DNA from: Tetrahymena elliotti 4EA
Taxonomy: Eukaryota; Ciliophora; Oligohymenophorea; Hymenostomatida; Tetrahymenidae
Assembly (NCBI GenBank): GCA_000231825.2
Contig: JH720331.1
Location: 695,586 to 759,585, forward strand
Reading direction: 5' to 3'
Length of the DNA: 64,000 nucleotides
Shown here: one piece after another, positions 1 to 12,241 of the stretch
Numbering within the stretch: position 1 is the first letter of the stretch
Layout: every line of letters begins with the position of its first letter
Position numbers and translations under genes: made by a program
Notes under the pieces: model-generated
The model's database searches: none
What the model saw: the letters and a program-made list of their open reading frames with translations, nothing else
Told to the model about the DNA's origin: nothing

Positions 1-1701
1 TTCAGTGTTAGAGATACTGGTATAGGAATCACTGATGATTAAAAGAAAAAATTGTTTAGCGAATTTTCAAAAATTGAAACAACACAAACAGATATACTTA
101 ACCCAAAGGGAGTAGGGCTAGGATTAGTGATAAGTAACATTTTAGCAAAAAGCTTAGCTCCAAAGCATATGCAAGCAGGTTTAGAAATTACTTCTGGAAA
201 ATCAAAGGGTTCTGAGTTCTTTTTTCATATTTTAGATTTTACAACATAAAATAATAACAATAATACAACAATTTTTGGTAACTAATCAAGTATCCTTAAC
301 TCAGAATAAAATATTTAAACAAGAACTGCTAAGATGAATGGAACTTAATAGACTAAATTAAATAATTTAAACTTTGTTAATCCTAACAATAACTCTAATA
401 CTAATTGTTAAATGAGCCCTACAAATAAATAAATTGGAATGTAGCAATTCTAAATGTTAAAAACAAACACCTAAATTATTAACTCTCTTTTTCCATACAC
501 AAAGGGTGGTAGCAGCGATGCTGTTTTAGATTAAGAATTTTATCTTTAAGATTAAGAATAGAACGGAAATAATAATAATATTAATAATAAGAAAAACTGT
601 AGCAATTAGTCTTCTTCATCACCATCATCTAATTCCTCCTCATCTCCTTCTTCTAGAAAAAACTCAGCCTCTGTGCCTATTGATGAAGAAGATATTGATA
701 TAAATATTTAATATATTTCACCAAAATTTAGAAGGAGTAAATACGAGTAAGGTGTTGTCCCAAATTTACAGCAGTAACAGGTAAATATGTAATTTAGATA
801 CTTATCTTCTTCGGTAGCTGCTGGCTCAGATTATGTGAAGAATGCAGAAATGTCTGGATAAAATAATTCACAAAGTAATCATTTCAATAATAACAATAAT
901 TATAGTTTCATACAAAACAGTTTACCAAAAGATCCAAATAAAGCTCAGTCTCTCAATTATTCATAAAACTAACCAAACTAATAAAATAATACATAACTAT
1001 AGTAAGTTGCTTCTTCCTATTTTAACTTTGAAGATAACAATTAATAAGGAACAGCAAGTCTACCAATTAATAGTGTTTAATCACTACGATTTGGATTTTA
1101 ATCCCTTCAGCACAATTCACAGCCTTCATCATCTTTATAATAGGATGGATTGCTAAATATTCCACCCAATTTCGATCTAAAAAATAAGCATAAAAAGAAA
1201 TGCAATTGCTCAAATATTTTAATTGTTGATGATGAAACATTTCAGTGCAACTCTCTTTCATAATTAATTTTTGCCATTACCAAGCAATAATGTGATAAAG
1301 CTACAGGCTGTGATTCTTGTATGAAGCAAATAATAACAAAACATTAATAGAATTAGTGTTGTCCTTCTTACTAATTGATTCTCCTTGATCTAAATATGTT
1401 CCCATCGAAAGATGGATTTGAGACTTTATTAGAAATATAAAAATATCATTAACAAGTAAGATTATAAATGCCAAAAGTTGTTGCATGCACTGGTGAAGCA
1501 GATGAAGAAAAGAAGTAATAATGCTTATTTGCAGGATTTGTAGATATACTTGAGAAACCTACTCAAGTTGATTCACTGAAATAGATTTTGAATTCTTATT
1601 ATTTTATGAACTAAGTTTAGTAATAACCATAACAATATGTCTTTTAAAATACAATGTCTTAACTTTCTTTTAACCAGTAACTTTAAGTAATAAATATGTG
1701 A
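1..1701 (+). CDS. Hybrid sensor histidine kinase, 3' part (HATPase end plus receiver domain)
   Basis: The frame is open from base 1 to TGA at 1699-1701 with TAA/TAG read as Gln. It enters inside a HATPase_c domain: the G1 box DTGIGI lies at codons 6-11 and the G2 box GVGLGL at about codons 35-40. A roughly 320-residue Asn/Gln/Ser-rich linker follows. The C-terminal receiver domain starts at about codon 406; the acidic pair is in IVDDE (codons 410-411), the phospho-acceptor Asp in LLDLNM (codon 463), the conserved Thr in ACTGE (497) and Lys in EKP (519). In this family the kinase autophosphorylates on His and passes phosphate to the receiver Asp. The sensor, H box and N box lie left of the window. 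All key receiver residues are intact, so this one looks active, unlike the second histidine-kinase-like gene at 49021-52860. Confidence 0.9.
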
Positions 1702-2776
1702 GAGAGATCACTACACTCAAAAGCTGTAAAAATAAAAAAATGAGTAATTAATAATTAAATTAGTTAATAAAAATAAATAGATATATGAAAAAAACTGAAT
1801 AAATTACATACCAAAAGTAAATTATCACTTGTAATAAACACAACAAAACTACTATGCAACTTCCTTAAAAATATATTTTAGTAAAAGTTTTAAATCTACC
1901 TAAATTTTCTTTTATTAAATCCCCTACATTGAATTAAATTAATTTATAATAATATTTAATTCGTACTCCTTTTAAACATAAACTGTATTATATATAATTT
2001 TCACTTAAATATTTCAAATCAATTCATCCTTCTTTTATTTTTTACACATTTCAATTCACTTTATAAAATAATTATCTCAATTACTATAAAATTCTATTTC
2101 AAAATAAAACATTTTCAAGTTAAACTTCTTAGTTTCTTTAGCATGAAGAAGATAGCTAAATATGTTATTTGCCTTTTGAGCTGAATAAATAAGTTTTTTG
2201 CTGAGATACATAAATTAATTCATATCAATTATATTTTTTAGAAGTAATTATGTGATAAGTTTCTTTTTAAATTCAATAAAAATAACTCACTAAATCATAC
2301 TTTAAAAAAAGGTTTATCTGAATTTAAATATTCATTAAATGTATTTTTAATAAGAAATATAAATCAGTAAATAAAATAGTAAACATTCAGATTCAAGTAA
2401 AATTATTTAAAGTTCATTCATGATGATATTAAATTGCTAATTTTGAAATACCAAAATAAGATAAATTTTAATTTTAAATTAATTTCTGATAGATATCATA
2501 AAATATACTATCTAAAAAAGATAATAAACCATTTTAATTAAAGAAATAAAAGATAAATTATTAATTATTAAAACCTTGAAATCATTAAAAATGAAGCAGG
2601 AAGCAAGTTTATATAAATTTTACTATTAGTTTTAAATTTATTTGAATTGATATTTATTTACATTAAAAAACATTTTCCTTTTTATATATAAAGTTTGATT
2701 GATTGATATTATAAGAAGGTGATCAGCTCTAAAGAGGAGATTAAAAAAATGGCTACAATTAATTAATTAGTTATTT
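1702..2776. other. Gene-free, convergent 3' flanks
   Basis: About 1.1 kb of very AT-rich DNA between the stops of two convergent genes. I see no conserved coding frame, RNA gene or repeat. Confidence 0.6.
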
Positions 2777-5700
2777 TCAAATGAGAATAGATTGCTTATT
2801 TACTTATTCCATTTTATTGTTATTGTTAATTGGTTATGGAGGAAGCAAATATGTTTTATTTTTATTTAAGGGAGATGTTGATTAGGGTAAAGCTTATTGG
2901 ATTTAATTACTTTATTTAATATTTAAAAAACTTTTTATGCTGTTCTTTTCTTTTTAAAGCTAAAATAAATCCATGTAAGCAATTTTTTCTTCTATATATT
3001 AGTAGAGGTTGCTAATTTAACTATTTTCTTTTTATGTGAATAACTCTTTGAAATACAGCTTAAAAACTTTTTGATAGTGAGAAAGGATGAGTATGTGGTA
3101 TCCCAACCTGCTCATTTAAATTAGTTTATCATAAGGGAGCTTTAATTCTTTTTTACTCTCTGATAAGCTATCATAAGTTTTTTTGTTCAAGAAATTATAA
3201 AAAGTAAATAGATGCTTCCTGTAAATACCATAGATATGAGGCTCAATTAGATCTTTTCCTTTTTATAAGGTACTTCTTTTCAAAAATTGCATGATCAATT
3301 GGTCAAGCTTTTTTATGTTTTGATCTGAAGTGATTTTTTCTTTCATTTCTTATTTAATTGACTCACTTAGCTAAACTAAATCTTTACTTTTTTAACTATT
3401 TTCTTATTTATTAAGATCATCGTCATTCTTTTTGGCCTATTCTGTTAGCTATCTAAAGATGAGATTGTATAAACGAACTCTGAATAAGCTTAAAACTACT
3501 AAAACACAATTTAAGCATTCTTCATTATTAAAATGCTTAAATATTTCTTCTGTCTTTTATAAAACTATTTAGAAATAGCTTTATATTTTGAATTCAAATG
3601 GATCTAGGAAAGAAGTAAATACAAAGAGCTCCTCATTTGAGTTAAAAGGTTTATATTAGTCTTTCAAGATAATATCTTTCAGTAATTAAATAGGTGGGCT
3701 AGCTACTTTGACAGTTTAAGAACGTATTAGAGAACTTTTTCTCTCCTTTTAAACAATCATTTGATTCTTTTAATCGTAGTAAACAGATTTTTCATAACCC
3801 ACTGCAGAAGTGAATGATTAATTTGCTGATACCTCATGGTAAGCTTCTCCATATGCTTAGTATTATGGCTAATCAGAGAAAGCTCTTTATAAATGACTTA
3901 AATTTAGTCCCATTCTATTTCTCATTTTAGTGTTTAACATGTAAGAGCAAGCAATTTCATCTTCGCTTACTAACTCATCAAATATCCTATCTTTTTACTA
4001 AGGTGTTTTGTGACCATTTTCTGATTTACTGTCATCAAATCCTTCAATAGGTTCTTAATCAAATAAAAATTAACCATTTTAATCACAGTTATTTTGTTGC
4101 ATTTGCTGTAATTTCATTTTTAAATCACTTGCATTAATAAATCTACTGTAAACTTCTTGCATTCCTCCCTCTTCACCTTCTTTATTTGTAGAGATATTCT
4201 AAGTTTCTTAGAGTTCTTAATTTGGAATCTTCTTGTTACCGGCTGCTGCTATTCTAAAATTAATTTGAGATTATGATGGAGTAGGAACTACTGAGTAGAC
4301 TATTTATGGATTTTTATTATTTTCACTCTTGCAAATAGATTAATCATTTTTTGACTCAGAAATTACCTTGCTTTTAGTTCCATTAGGATTTTTCATAAGG
4401 AGAGTTTTTTAAGAGATATCCAAACCATTACTCTTATTGAGATTATTTTAACTCATTTTAATTGTATTTTTATTATACGGTGAATGAGAGAGGTCATTAA
4501 TAGATAATGCTTCTTAATTGGTTTGTATTTTTTATGTTTATGCGTTATTTTCAATATTAATTTGTATTTCCTAAGTATTTTTTTCGTTCCTTGGGTTTGC
4601 TAGTGGGATTTATTTTAAATTACTTGGATTAGAAGAAAGTTCAGAGCGGTTTGAATTTAAATCTATATCTGGATTAAATGCATCACGTTAAGCCATCAAT
4701 TTGTCTAAAAAGTCAAAACCAGTAAATTCCCCTGAATTTTCTATTGGATTAGTATCACTCTTATGAGAAGAATCATATTAATCTAATAGTGGGCAAAATT
4801 TACTTTATTAATTCATCTTATGCTATTCTATGTGTTTGAATAAGGATTTATTATCAGAAATAGTGCTATTGTTTTCTAAGTGTTAAGATTTGTTAGGTTG
4901 TTAATCTAAAGCTTTAAATTTTTATGCTTCTTCTTACAAATCGCTTAACTTGGGCATTTATAGTTAGTATTTATAAATACCACTCTTATTGCTTGCACTA
5001 CTTTTTTAGAGTATAGATTCATTATTTTTATTAGTTTTACTATTACCATCCTTACTATTAGCAAAGTGATTATTTGTGTTACAACTGAAATTATAGCTGA
5101 TTGATTTATTGCTATTTGTATAGCTTAAATTACTTTTATTTAAATCTGACTTGCCTAAAAAGTTGCTTTGCTTAATTACTGATTTATTTATTGACTTATT
5201 TGCTTATCCGACTTCGTTTTAGTTTTCCTCTTCATAAAAGATATCATCAGTGAATGAATTATTTTGATTTAATTAAGTAAAATAAGCTAAATTATTCATG
5301 TTGCTCTAAGCTCCATTATGTGAAAAAGAAGATGTGATATTAATTACTTGATTACCACTTATTTATGATTTAACTATTTCCTCCTTTTAATCCTTTTTCA
5401 TGTAATCTATAAAAGAATTTTCATTACTTGGATTTGCATTTAAGAGCGATTTTTTCATAACACCATTCATAAAGGATTGTTTCAAAAAATCCTCCTCATT
5501 TTTTATGGTTCTGATATTTTAGCTGGCATTAAATTAAGAGTTAGCATTACTAATTGCACTCTGTTTCAATTAAGACTTGCTTTAACTTTTTTAAATAATT
5601 GAATTACTCAAAAATTCATTATGTTAATCTAATACCACTGAATTATCAGTAAAGCTCATATAGATATTACTTGTATTAAAAGCTTGTTTTTTTGAATAGT

Positions 5701-6814
5701 GTTCATTAGCTAATTTACGATTGGCCCAGTTGTTATTACTTTAAACATAAGAATGATTAACTCCATTTGTGTCATATTCATCTATTGATTTGGCTAAATC
5801 CAAAGAAAATATATTTTTTTTGACTGACTCCCAGTTGTAGCGGTCCTTTTCATTGAAAGCTAATAATCCTAAGAGACAACTTATACTGAAATTTGATACA
5901 GTTGTGCTTTTGCAAATGAGAGTGGATCTTAAAGTCTCACTAGAATACTTAATTTATTTATAATATTCAGACAAGCCTTCTTTTGTGCTAACTTATTCTG
6001 CATCTATTTCGATGAATTTTTCTTTAAAAAGCATTTCATAAAATATGCATCCAACACTCCATAAATTAGACTACTAAGTTACCTTCTTGTGCTTAAGAGT
6101 TTCAGGAGCTATATAGTCATTAATTTGTATGAGTTTTTCCATTTCTTTAAGTGTCTTTTTTTTAAGATCTTCCTCCTAAAACATATCTCCAGCATTTGAA
6201 AATAGAATTAAATCCTTTTTAGTATCGCTAAGCAACCCACTCTATTACTTAAAAAGTAAAAATCTAGGATGAATGCCTATATTTAAATAGCACTCTTCAG
6301 CATTAAAAACATTTTTTATGCAATGCATTTCATTTAAACTCATCAAAATGCATTTCATAAGATATATTGCATCGTTTTCTGAGTAGATTTGCTTTTGTTC
6401 AATCATATCATGAATATTATCCTAAACATACTCTGTTATCACTTCTATGTTATCATCATCTTCCTAGTTACTTATTAATGAAGGTATCCAGTTGACTGAT
6501 TGTCTGCTAAAATGCTATAAAATATCAATTGAGTGATAAATTTTCTAAACTTATAATTTTCCATTTGGTTATAACTCTATTTTATTTTTATTATAAATTT
6601 TAACAAAACCTATTCTTTCATTATTTTCATTCATCTAACATTTATAAGTTTTTTAAGCACTACCACTAAAAATCTAACTTTCTAAGATTATGTACTTATC
6701 ATCTTCTGTATCTTTACGGGTTTCGCTTTGCCTTTTCTCATTGTTGTCTTCTATAAAATCCTATTACCACTTTTTAGGGTTTGCAGGTACTCTTTCTAAA
6801 TAGTTATAACTCAT
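2777..6814 (-). CDS. Long protein with N-terminal pseudokinase domain and low-complexity tail
   Basis: One uninterrupted frame runs from ATG (6812-6814) to TGA (2777-2779), about 1345 residues, no intron needed. The first ~330 residues follow a protein-kinase fold: a VAIK-like Lys in GFVKIY (~70), an APE-like DYIAPETL and a following SNLWSVGCIFYEML segment. The catalytic pieces are gone. The HRD loop region reads LNEMHCIKNVFNAEECYL with no HRD, and the DFG position reads LILFSNAGD. The glycine-rich loop is also poor. This is therefore best called a pseudokinase, probably a scaffold or allosteric regulator (inference). The remaining ~1000 residues are Asn/Ser/Lys/Gln-rich without a recognised domain. 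Divergently transcribed from the gene at 7571 across a 756-bp spacer. Confidence 0.85.
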
Positions 6815-7570
6815 CACCTTCAATATTTATGCTTTGATTTTTCTTATTTAATTAAATTTTTTTTGAGTTATTTTATAATTTTTAAATATAATAAATCCAA
6901 TTAATGAAGAAGAATTACTCCACAATTTTCAAATGTTTTTATCTAACTAAAATTGATTAAATATTAAGAAAATTAAATGTTTAGATTTTAAATAACTAAA
7001 GGTGATTTTACAATAAATATATATCAATTTATTTACTTTGTTCTACTACAACACTTAATCATAAATCTCAAATTAAATACTAAATTTATATGAAAAACTT
7101 TTAAATTTTTTAGGTGTTATTTGTTTGTTTCAACGTCTGCTTTTCTTTATCAAATTTAAATTATTCCTATTTATATCTCATAAAAAAGATATTATAGATT
7201 AATTCAATATTAGTTTTTTTTTTAAATGAATTGATCTTAACTTTTATTAAATTTATTTTTGTTTTATATTTTTTTAATTAATATAATTATTTTGTGTAAA
7301 AATTTAAAACTATTTTTGTGAGAAAAAAAAAATTGTTATTTCTTAGAAGAATTTCAATTTTTATATTTTAATAAAATAAATATAAAGAGTAAAGAATTCA
7401 AAAAAATACTAAAAATATTTTTATTTTTTATGTAAAAATGTGTGTCTATCTTTTGGTTTGCAATTATTAGATATTTGTTTTTTTGTTCACTGAAAAAATA
7501 AAAACAATTAAAAATTATTCTAAATTTTTGATAAAAATTGCAAAGTAGCTAATAAAAAAATCTTAATAAT
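6815..7570. promoter_or_regulatory. Shared upstream region of two divergent genes
   Basis: A 756-bp AT-rich spacer between the starts of the minus-strand pseudokinase and the plus-strand repeat protein. By position it must hold both promoters, but I recognise no specific element. Confidence 0.4.
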
Positions 7571-8719
7571 ATGAGTGAAAGATCTAATAATTATCCAAGG
7601 AGAGAAGGTTTTAACAATAATAGTAGTTAGAATAGATCATAGAGCAGTGATCGATAGAATCATTTCAGTAACTTTTAATAAGGTAGAAGAGTTGATGGTA
7701 GTTAAAGTAATGATCGCAAAACATTTGGTACTCTTTAAAGAGGAGATGATTTTAATAAAGATACTCAAGGGGGACAAAATAAAAGACCATTCTATGATTA
7801 GCAAAATTAAAAAGATAGAGAAGGACAATAATATCAAAATAAACCTTATTTTAATAGAAATGACTAAAATCCTTAAAGGAATAGTAATTATACCTCTTAA
7901 AGACCCTACTCAAATAATAATTAAGATTCAAACTATTAAAATAAATATTAATCTCAGCCCTATTAAAAAGATAATTAAAACTAAAGTACATATAACAATA
8001 GAGATGGCTAATAAAAACCTTACTTTTAAAGATCTTAAAATTCTGATGGCTAATACTAAAATAGGTTTAATGTAAAAGATGATTAAAATTAATAATAAAG
8101 GTAAAATAACAGCGATTAATAAAAAAATAATTACTCAAACTCGAATAAATTTAGCAACAGAGAAGGTGAAGAAAGACCTTTTAATTCAAACTATAAAAAA
8201 TTTGACAATTAATACTAAAATAGGTTTAATAATACCTAAGATGGTTAAAATTCATTTTAAAGATACAATAACTAAAATAGATTTAATAATAGAGATGGAG
8301 AAGAAAAGCCTTATAATTCAAACTATAAAACTTATGATAATTAATATGAAAATAGGTTTAATAATACCTAATATGGCTAAAATTAATTTTAAAGATACAA
8401 TAACTAAAACTATAGAAATGATAATAATAGAAATCAAGGATTTACTCCAATATTTACTGACCATTTTATAAATGAAACTAGTAATTAGAGTTAATAACAA
8501 AATTCATCTGCTGGTGGTGTATTAAAAAAAGCAGTTATGAAAGATCTATCTAATAACTAAATGACTGAAATTATAGAAAATATATGTGTAAATATGGCTG
8601 TTGATAAAATAATATTTTAAAATTTGATGAATGATGGTTAAGAATATAATTTAGTTCAGTCATATGCAGATAAAGAAATCTAGCTTCTTAGCAATCTTAA
8701 ATAATTGTTTTAAGAATGA
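7571..8719 (+). CDS. Asn/Gln/Arg-rich repeat protein with short conserved-looking C-terminus
   Basis: ATG at 7571, TGA at 8717-8719, 382 residues, no intron. Residues 1-~290 are a strongly polar, Arg/Asn/Gln/Tyr-rich low-complexity region with aromatic-spaced motifs such as YQNRFNN, GEEKPYNSNY and FQRYNNQN; it contains near-perfect 41-44-residue repeats (8159-8413). The last ~70 residues change character to an ordered, helical-looking segment beginning GGVLKKAVMKDLS and containing ENICVNMAVDKI. The composition resembles prion-like or RNA-binding low-complexity proteins that form condensates; that is inference, since no RNA-binding domain is visible. Standard-code ORFs here are in another frame. 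Confidence 0.75.
8159..8413 (+). repeat. Coding tandem repeat, two units of 132 and ~123 bp
   Basis: Unit 1 (8159-8290) and unit 2 (8291-8413) encode parallel segments starting REGEERPFNSNY and RDGEEKPYNSNY and ending FQRYNNQN. Nucleotide identity is high, including synonymous positions, which suggests recent duplication or gene conversion. A more degenerate related unit precedes them near 8000-8100. Confidence 0.8.
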
Positions 8720-8970
8720 AATTTTAAATCTTATATATAAATTTTCGAATTATATAAATTAATAATAACTTAATATTTTATTTGTTTTATATAATGATTC
8801 TTATCAATCTTTAATATTATAAAAATCTTAAAAATTTAATATTATTTTATATATTTTGTGCTATTTATTTTGATGGAAATAAATAAGATCTTAATTATTT
8901 TAAATTATAAAAATTACAGTAAATTATTTACAGAAATGTCATCTAAATAAACTATTTTGGAATATTATTA

Positions 8971-9901
8971 TCAATTTTTTTTAAGTTTTTTTTATGTTGA
9001 TTATTCTAAAAGCTATTCATCTTTTTTACTATTATTGGTATTACTGTCATCATTACTTTTATCTTACTTTTAATCATTTTGTTTACTAGAATTATTTTCA
9101 GTACTTTTTTTTGGCATGACTGAAAAAAATCTTTTGATTCCTTTCGAATCCTACTTCTTTTAGAAATCTTCAAATTTTAGTAGGCAATTTTTTGATCTGT
9201 CTTTTTAATCGTTTACATTTTCTCCTACTCTATATATTTCTAATTAATCTTTGATAAATTCTTCATTGTATTTCGAAATTTTTTATTTCATTTCAGAAAA
9301 GTTATCATCAGAAAGATAAGTTAAAATATCTTCTTATTTAATAAAAAGAGGCATTCTTGCATGTATTTTTCCAATTTCACACCTTGCTTCTTAAGTAAAA
9401 ACTACAAAATCTCCCTCTTCATTCATTTTAAGAGCTCCCAAAAACATTCTTTAATTGGTTTATTTTGGTTTTATTGCATAAATTTTCTTTTTATCTTCAG
9501 TCCATTCAAAGTATCCATCAATAGCTAAAACACATCTATTTACTTTGCGTGCAACAAATTATTTAAATTTCATTTCTACATCTTCTATTCTACTATTTAA
9601 AAGTAAATTATTATGTTTCTCATTCTTTAAACTAAACTACTAAACCTTTAATATGTTATATAAAATTTATTAGAAAAACTATTTGAGAATCTTCTTCAAA
9701 GAAATTATATTAATGAATTACTTCAATATTTAAAGCATCTTTTGCATCAGTATCTAAAGTAATTACTGGCATATATTCCAAAGTTCTAATATTATAATTC
9801 GAATTAAATTTTTCTTCATTAACAACATTTGAATCAGTATTTATTCCTAATAATTTTTTAAGATCTTAAAGAGAAAACTCGATGAAAAATCTATGAACCA
9901 T
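8971..9901 (-). CDS. SRAP (HMCES/YedK-like) domain protein lacking catalytic Cys2
   Basis: ATG at 9899-9901, TGA at 8971-8973, one 43-nt intron at 9679-9721 (GTAATTC...ATAG) that restores frame. SRAP domains shield abasic sites in single-stranded DNA by a covalent bond through the N-terminal Cys2. Recognised family motifs in order: SNYNIRTLEYMPVI, the Asn in LLNSRIED, the Glu in AIDGYFEWT, and the His in KIHARMP. These match the substrate-binding Asn, Glu and His of the family. The expected start MCGRF is instead MVHRF, so the crosslinking Cys is absent; I searched up to 10556 for a small upstream exon encoding Met-Cys-Gly and found none. The family Trp-Gly motif is also degraded. The C-terminus is charged, with SKGIKRFF resembling a PCNA-interaction (PIP) box lacking its Gln. 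Confidence 0.85.
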
Positions 9902-10556
9902 AATTTTCAAATATCTTTAATTCAAATGGTTATAATTGTTGAGTCTAAAATAAATAAATAAATTTATTTTTTAAAATGCTTTTTTTCTTTAAATTTTTAG
10001 TAGTAAACTAGTTTGATTACAAAGTTTTTGAATAGTTTTTTACAAAAAGTTCTAATTTTAATTGATTAATTTTTATTAGATATTTTATTAAGATTTTTGA
10101 TGAATTCTGTGTGTATGGATAACATTAATCAAATTTCAAAGAAAATATATTGATGAATATTCTAATTTTATTATCCAAAAAATTAAAATATTATCAATTT
10201 TATTATTTATTATTGATAAAAATACATTTTAACATACAAAAAATTGTTTTTAATTCAAAAAATTAAAATTTACTTTGAAAAATATTTTTAGGAAGATAAA
10301 AATGCCTATACTAATATGATTAAGAAATTTACTCTTGATAATATTTTAGACAGAATAAAATTTACTTAAATATAAGGTTTAAAAATAGAAAGTGCAAAGT
10401 ATTAAATATCAGATATTGTTTTTTAGTTTTTAATTCAAATTAATGTTTTTAAAATAAAAAACAGGTCATAAATATTATTATTTTAAAATAAAAATCTTAG
10501 TAGATAAATCTAAAATTCTTTAAAAACCTATTTAAAATAATTAGCTCAGAATATTT
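9902..10556. other. Gene-free spacer
   Basis: 655 bp of AT-rich DNA between two minus-strand genes. Nothing coding recognised; checked in particular for an upstream SRAP exon. Confidence 0.5.
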
Positions 10557-11514
10557 TCATTAATAATATGAATAGTATACAGCTAATTCTATAAATTCAT
10601 CTCCAGTCTTTACTTTTTCAAACTTGATAGATGAATGAGTTGGATAGCTTTATATTTCATTTATTAGAAATGTTAACTTTTCTCTAGTAATTTAATCAAT
10701 ATTCTTAATAAATCTTATAACTGAACCCACAGCTTCTTCGTCTTCTTTCACTATAAATTAATCAAGCTTGTTTATTTTATTTTGTTCACTCTAAAAACCT
10801 TTTAATACTCCCTTTTAAATAATAATATCTTTCTAAAATTAGTTTAATATTAGTACTTAGAAAGCTTATTGTTAATTAACATCTCCTGGAATAAAAAATC
10901 CATTTCCTTTCATTACCATTTGACTAATTTCTTCAATTTCTTTCTATCCTAATTATTAAGCTTTATTCCTTTCTGAAAAATTATCCTTTTAAAATTAAAT
11001 ATGTTTCTTAAATTTTTGTGGTCTAATTTACAAAAAATGATTTAATTTTAAAAATTAAAAAGTATGATTATCCTAATATGTGGTTTCTACTAAAATGATA
11101 ATTAAATAATCAATTTACTTCATTAAACTTGGCCTTTTAGAACAATTTTCTCAATTTGGATAGGTCTTGATTAGTTATATAAGAATCACATTCATAGCAC
11201 CAAAAACTCAAATCAGAAAAGCTAATTGCTACTTAGTGATTTAAATTTTATTAATAATGTTTAACCATATGTTCTTTAATATATCTACTGCAATAAGTGT
11301 TAATACAGATTAAACAAACCCAATTTTCACCTACATTTTCACAATCAACACACTTACTCCAAAATAGTTTCTATCCTTATTAATAAATAGTATCTTCTAT
11401 TTTTTTAAAATCTAGGGATAATGCATGTGGACAATTAGTGATAGGTTCTACAGCAAATGCCTCTTCCCCAGTAAAAGGGTCTACAAAGGCTTATCCAGCT
11501 TATAAATTCATCAT
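10557..11514 (-). CDS. ZnF-UBP (BUZ) domain protein
   Basis: Two exons, 11119-11514 and 10557-11072, separated by a 46-nt intron (11073-11118); both exons are whole codons, total 303 residues. Exon 1 holds a UBP-type zinc finger as in HDAC6 and many ubiquitin-specific proteases: NCPHALSL, then SKCVDCENVGENWVCLIC, YCSRYIKEHMVKH and FWCYECDSYI, giving the expected Cys/His ligand ladder and the Trp/aromatic pocket that holds the free ubiquitin C-terminus. No protease or deacetylase domain follows. The ~170-residue remainder is helical-looking, with GNGFFIPGDVNQQQAFQ near its middle. Likely a free ubiquitin-tail reader (inference from the domain alone). Confidence 0.85.
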
Positions 11515-12241
11515 ATTTAGTATTTTTTATATTTATAATTTGAATCTTCTTAATCTTACTAAAATAAATTAAATATTTCTAAATTATTTTGATCAAATGA
11601 GTTTTCTACAGTTTTTATTAACAGATCTGATTAATTATAATCAGAAACTAGTTTTTTAGAATGTCAAGTATCTACTGTAATTCCTCGCTATGAGAGAGGA
11701 AACAAAATGAGAGGATTGTCTATTTTTTTTATTTTGGGAAAAATCCACTTCTCTCAAAATTATAGCGAATGACGAGGATTGAATATTGAGGAATTATGGT
11801 ATTTATATTAGATTTATTTATAATAATGATAGCTGGCTAGTAAATGGATAAAGTTAAATGAATATTTGGATTAACTAAATATAATTAATTCAAATACAAT
11901 AAATGCTTTGGAATTCAAATGGTATTTAATCTGATAACAGTTTTGCATTTATTGAATATCCACTTTGAAAAAAAAAATAATTTTAAAACAAATCAATAAT
12001 AATTATAAAAAAATTAACAAAATTTATAGATTTATGATAAAACAAAAATATAAATTGCTCAGCAAAGTATGGTTAGAAAAAAAGAAATAATATTAAAGAT
12101 AATAATAAATACAATTGAAGACCAAGAATTTGTTATTAATACTAGATAAATATTGACATTATATAGTGAATAAAAAATTAAAATAGTCAAAATTAAATTT
12201 ATTTTATTTTATTGATGTTTTTATTTTTTCTTGCTTGAATA
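11515..12241. other. Gene-free spacer holding an imperfect palindrome
   Basis: 727 bp between two minus-strand genes. It contains the relatively GC-rich inverted repeat at 11678-11796; the rest is AT-rich with no feature seen. Confidence 0.5.
11678..11796. repeat. Imperfect inverted repeat, possible structured RNA or MITE-like remnant
   Basis: The left arm TAATTCCTCGCTATGAGAGA (from 11678) has its reverse complement in three blocks on the right (CTCTC, ATAGCGA, AGGAATTA, ending 11796), with insertions of about 6 and 20 bases between blocks. A GAGGATTG motif occurs twice inside. GC content is visibly above the flanks. There is no coding frame, no tRNA box B and no clear snoRNA box. Confidence 0.5.

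Noticed and set aside
842..1261. ORFs of 104 (+) and 64 (-) residues
   Set aside because: Both are shadows inside the linker of the hybrid histidine kinase, which is open in frame 1 throughout.
7575..8471. Standard-code ORFs of 166 and 130 residues, Ile/Lys-rich
   Set aside because: They are out of frame with the 382-residue N/Q/R-rich protein (7571-8719), whose frame contains the repeat and an ordered C-terminus.
9135..9155. Box-B-like string suggestive of a tRNA
   Set aside because: It lies inside the SRAP coding sequence with no acceptor stem or anticodon arm around it.
9902..10556. Search for a tiny exon encoding Met-Cys-Gly-Arg upstream of the SRAP gene
   Set aside because: No ATG followed by TGT/TGC and a Gly codon occurs on the minus strand in this stretch.
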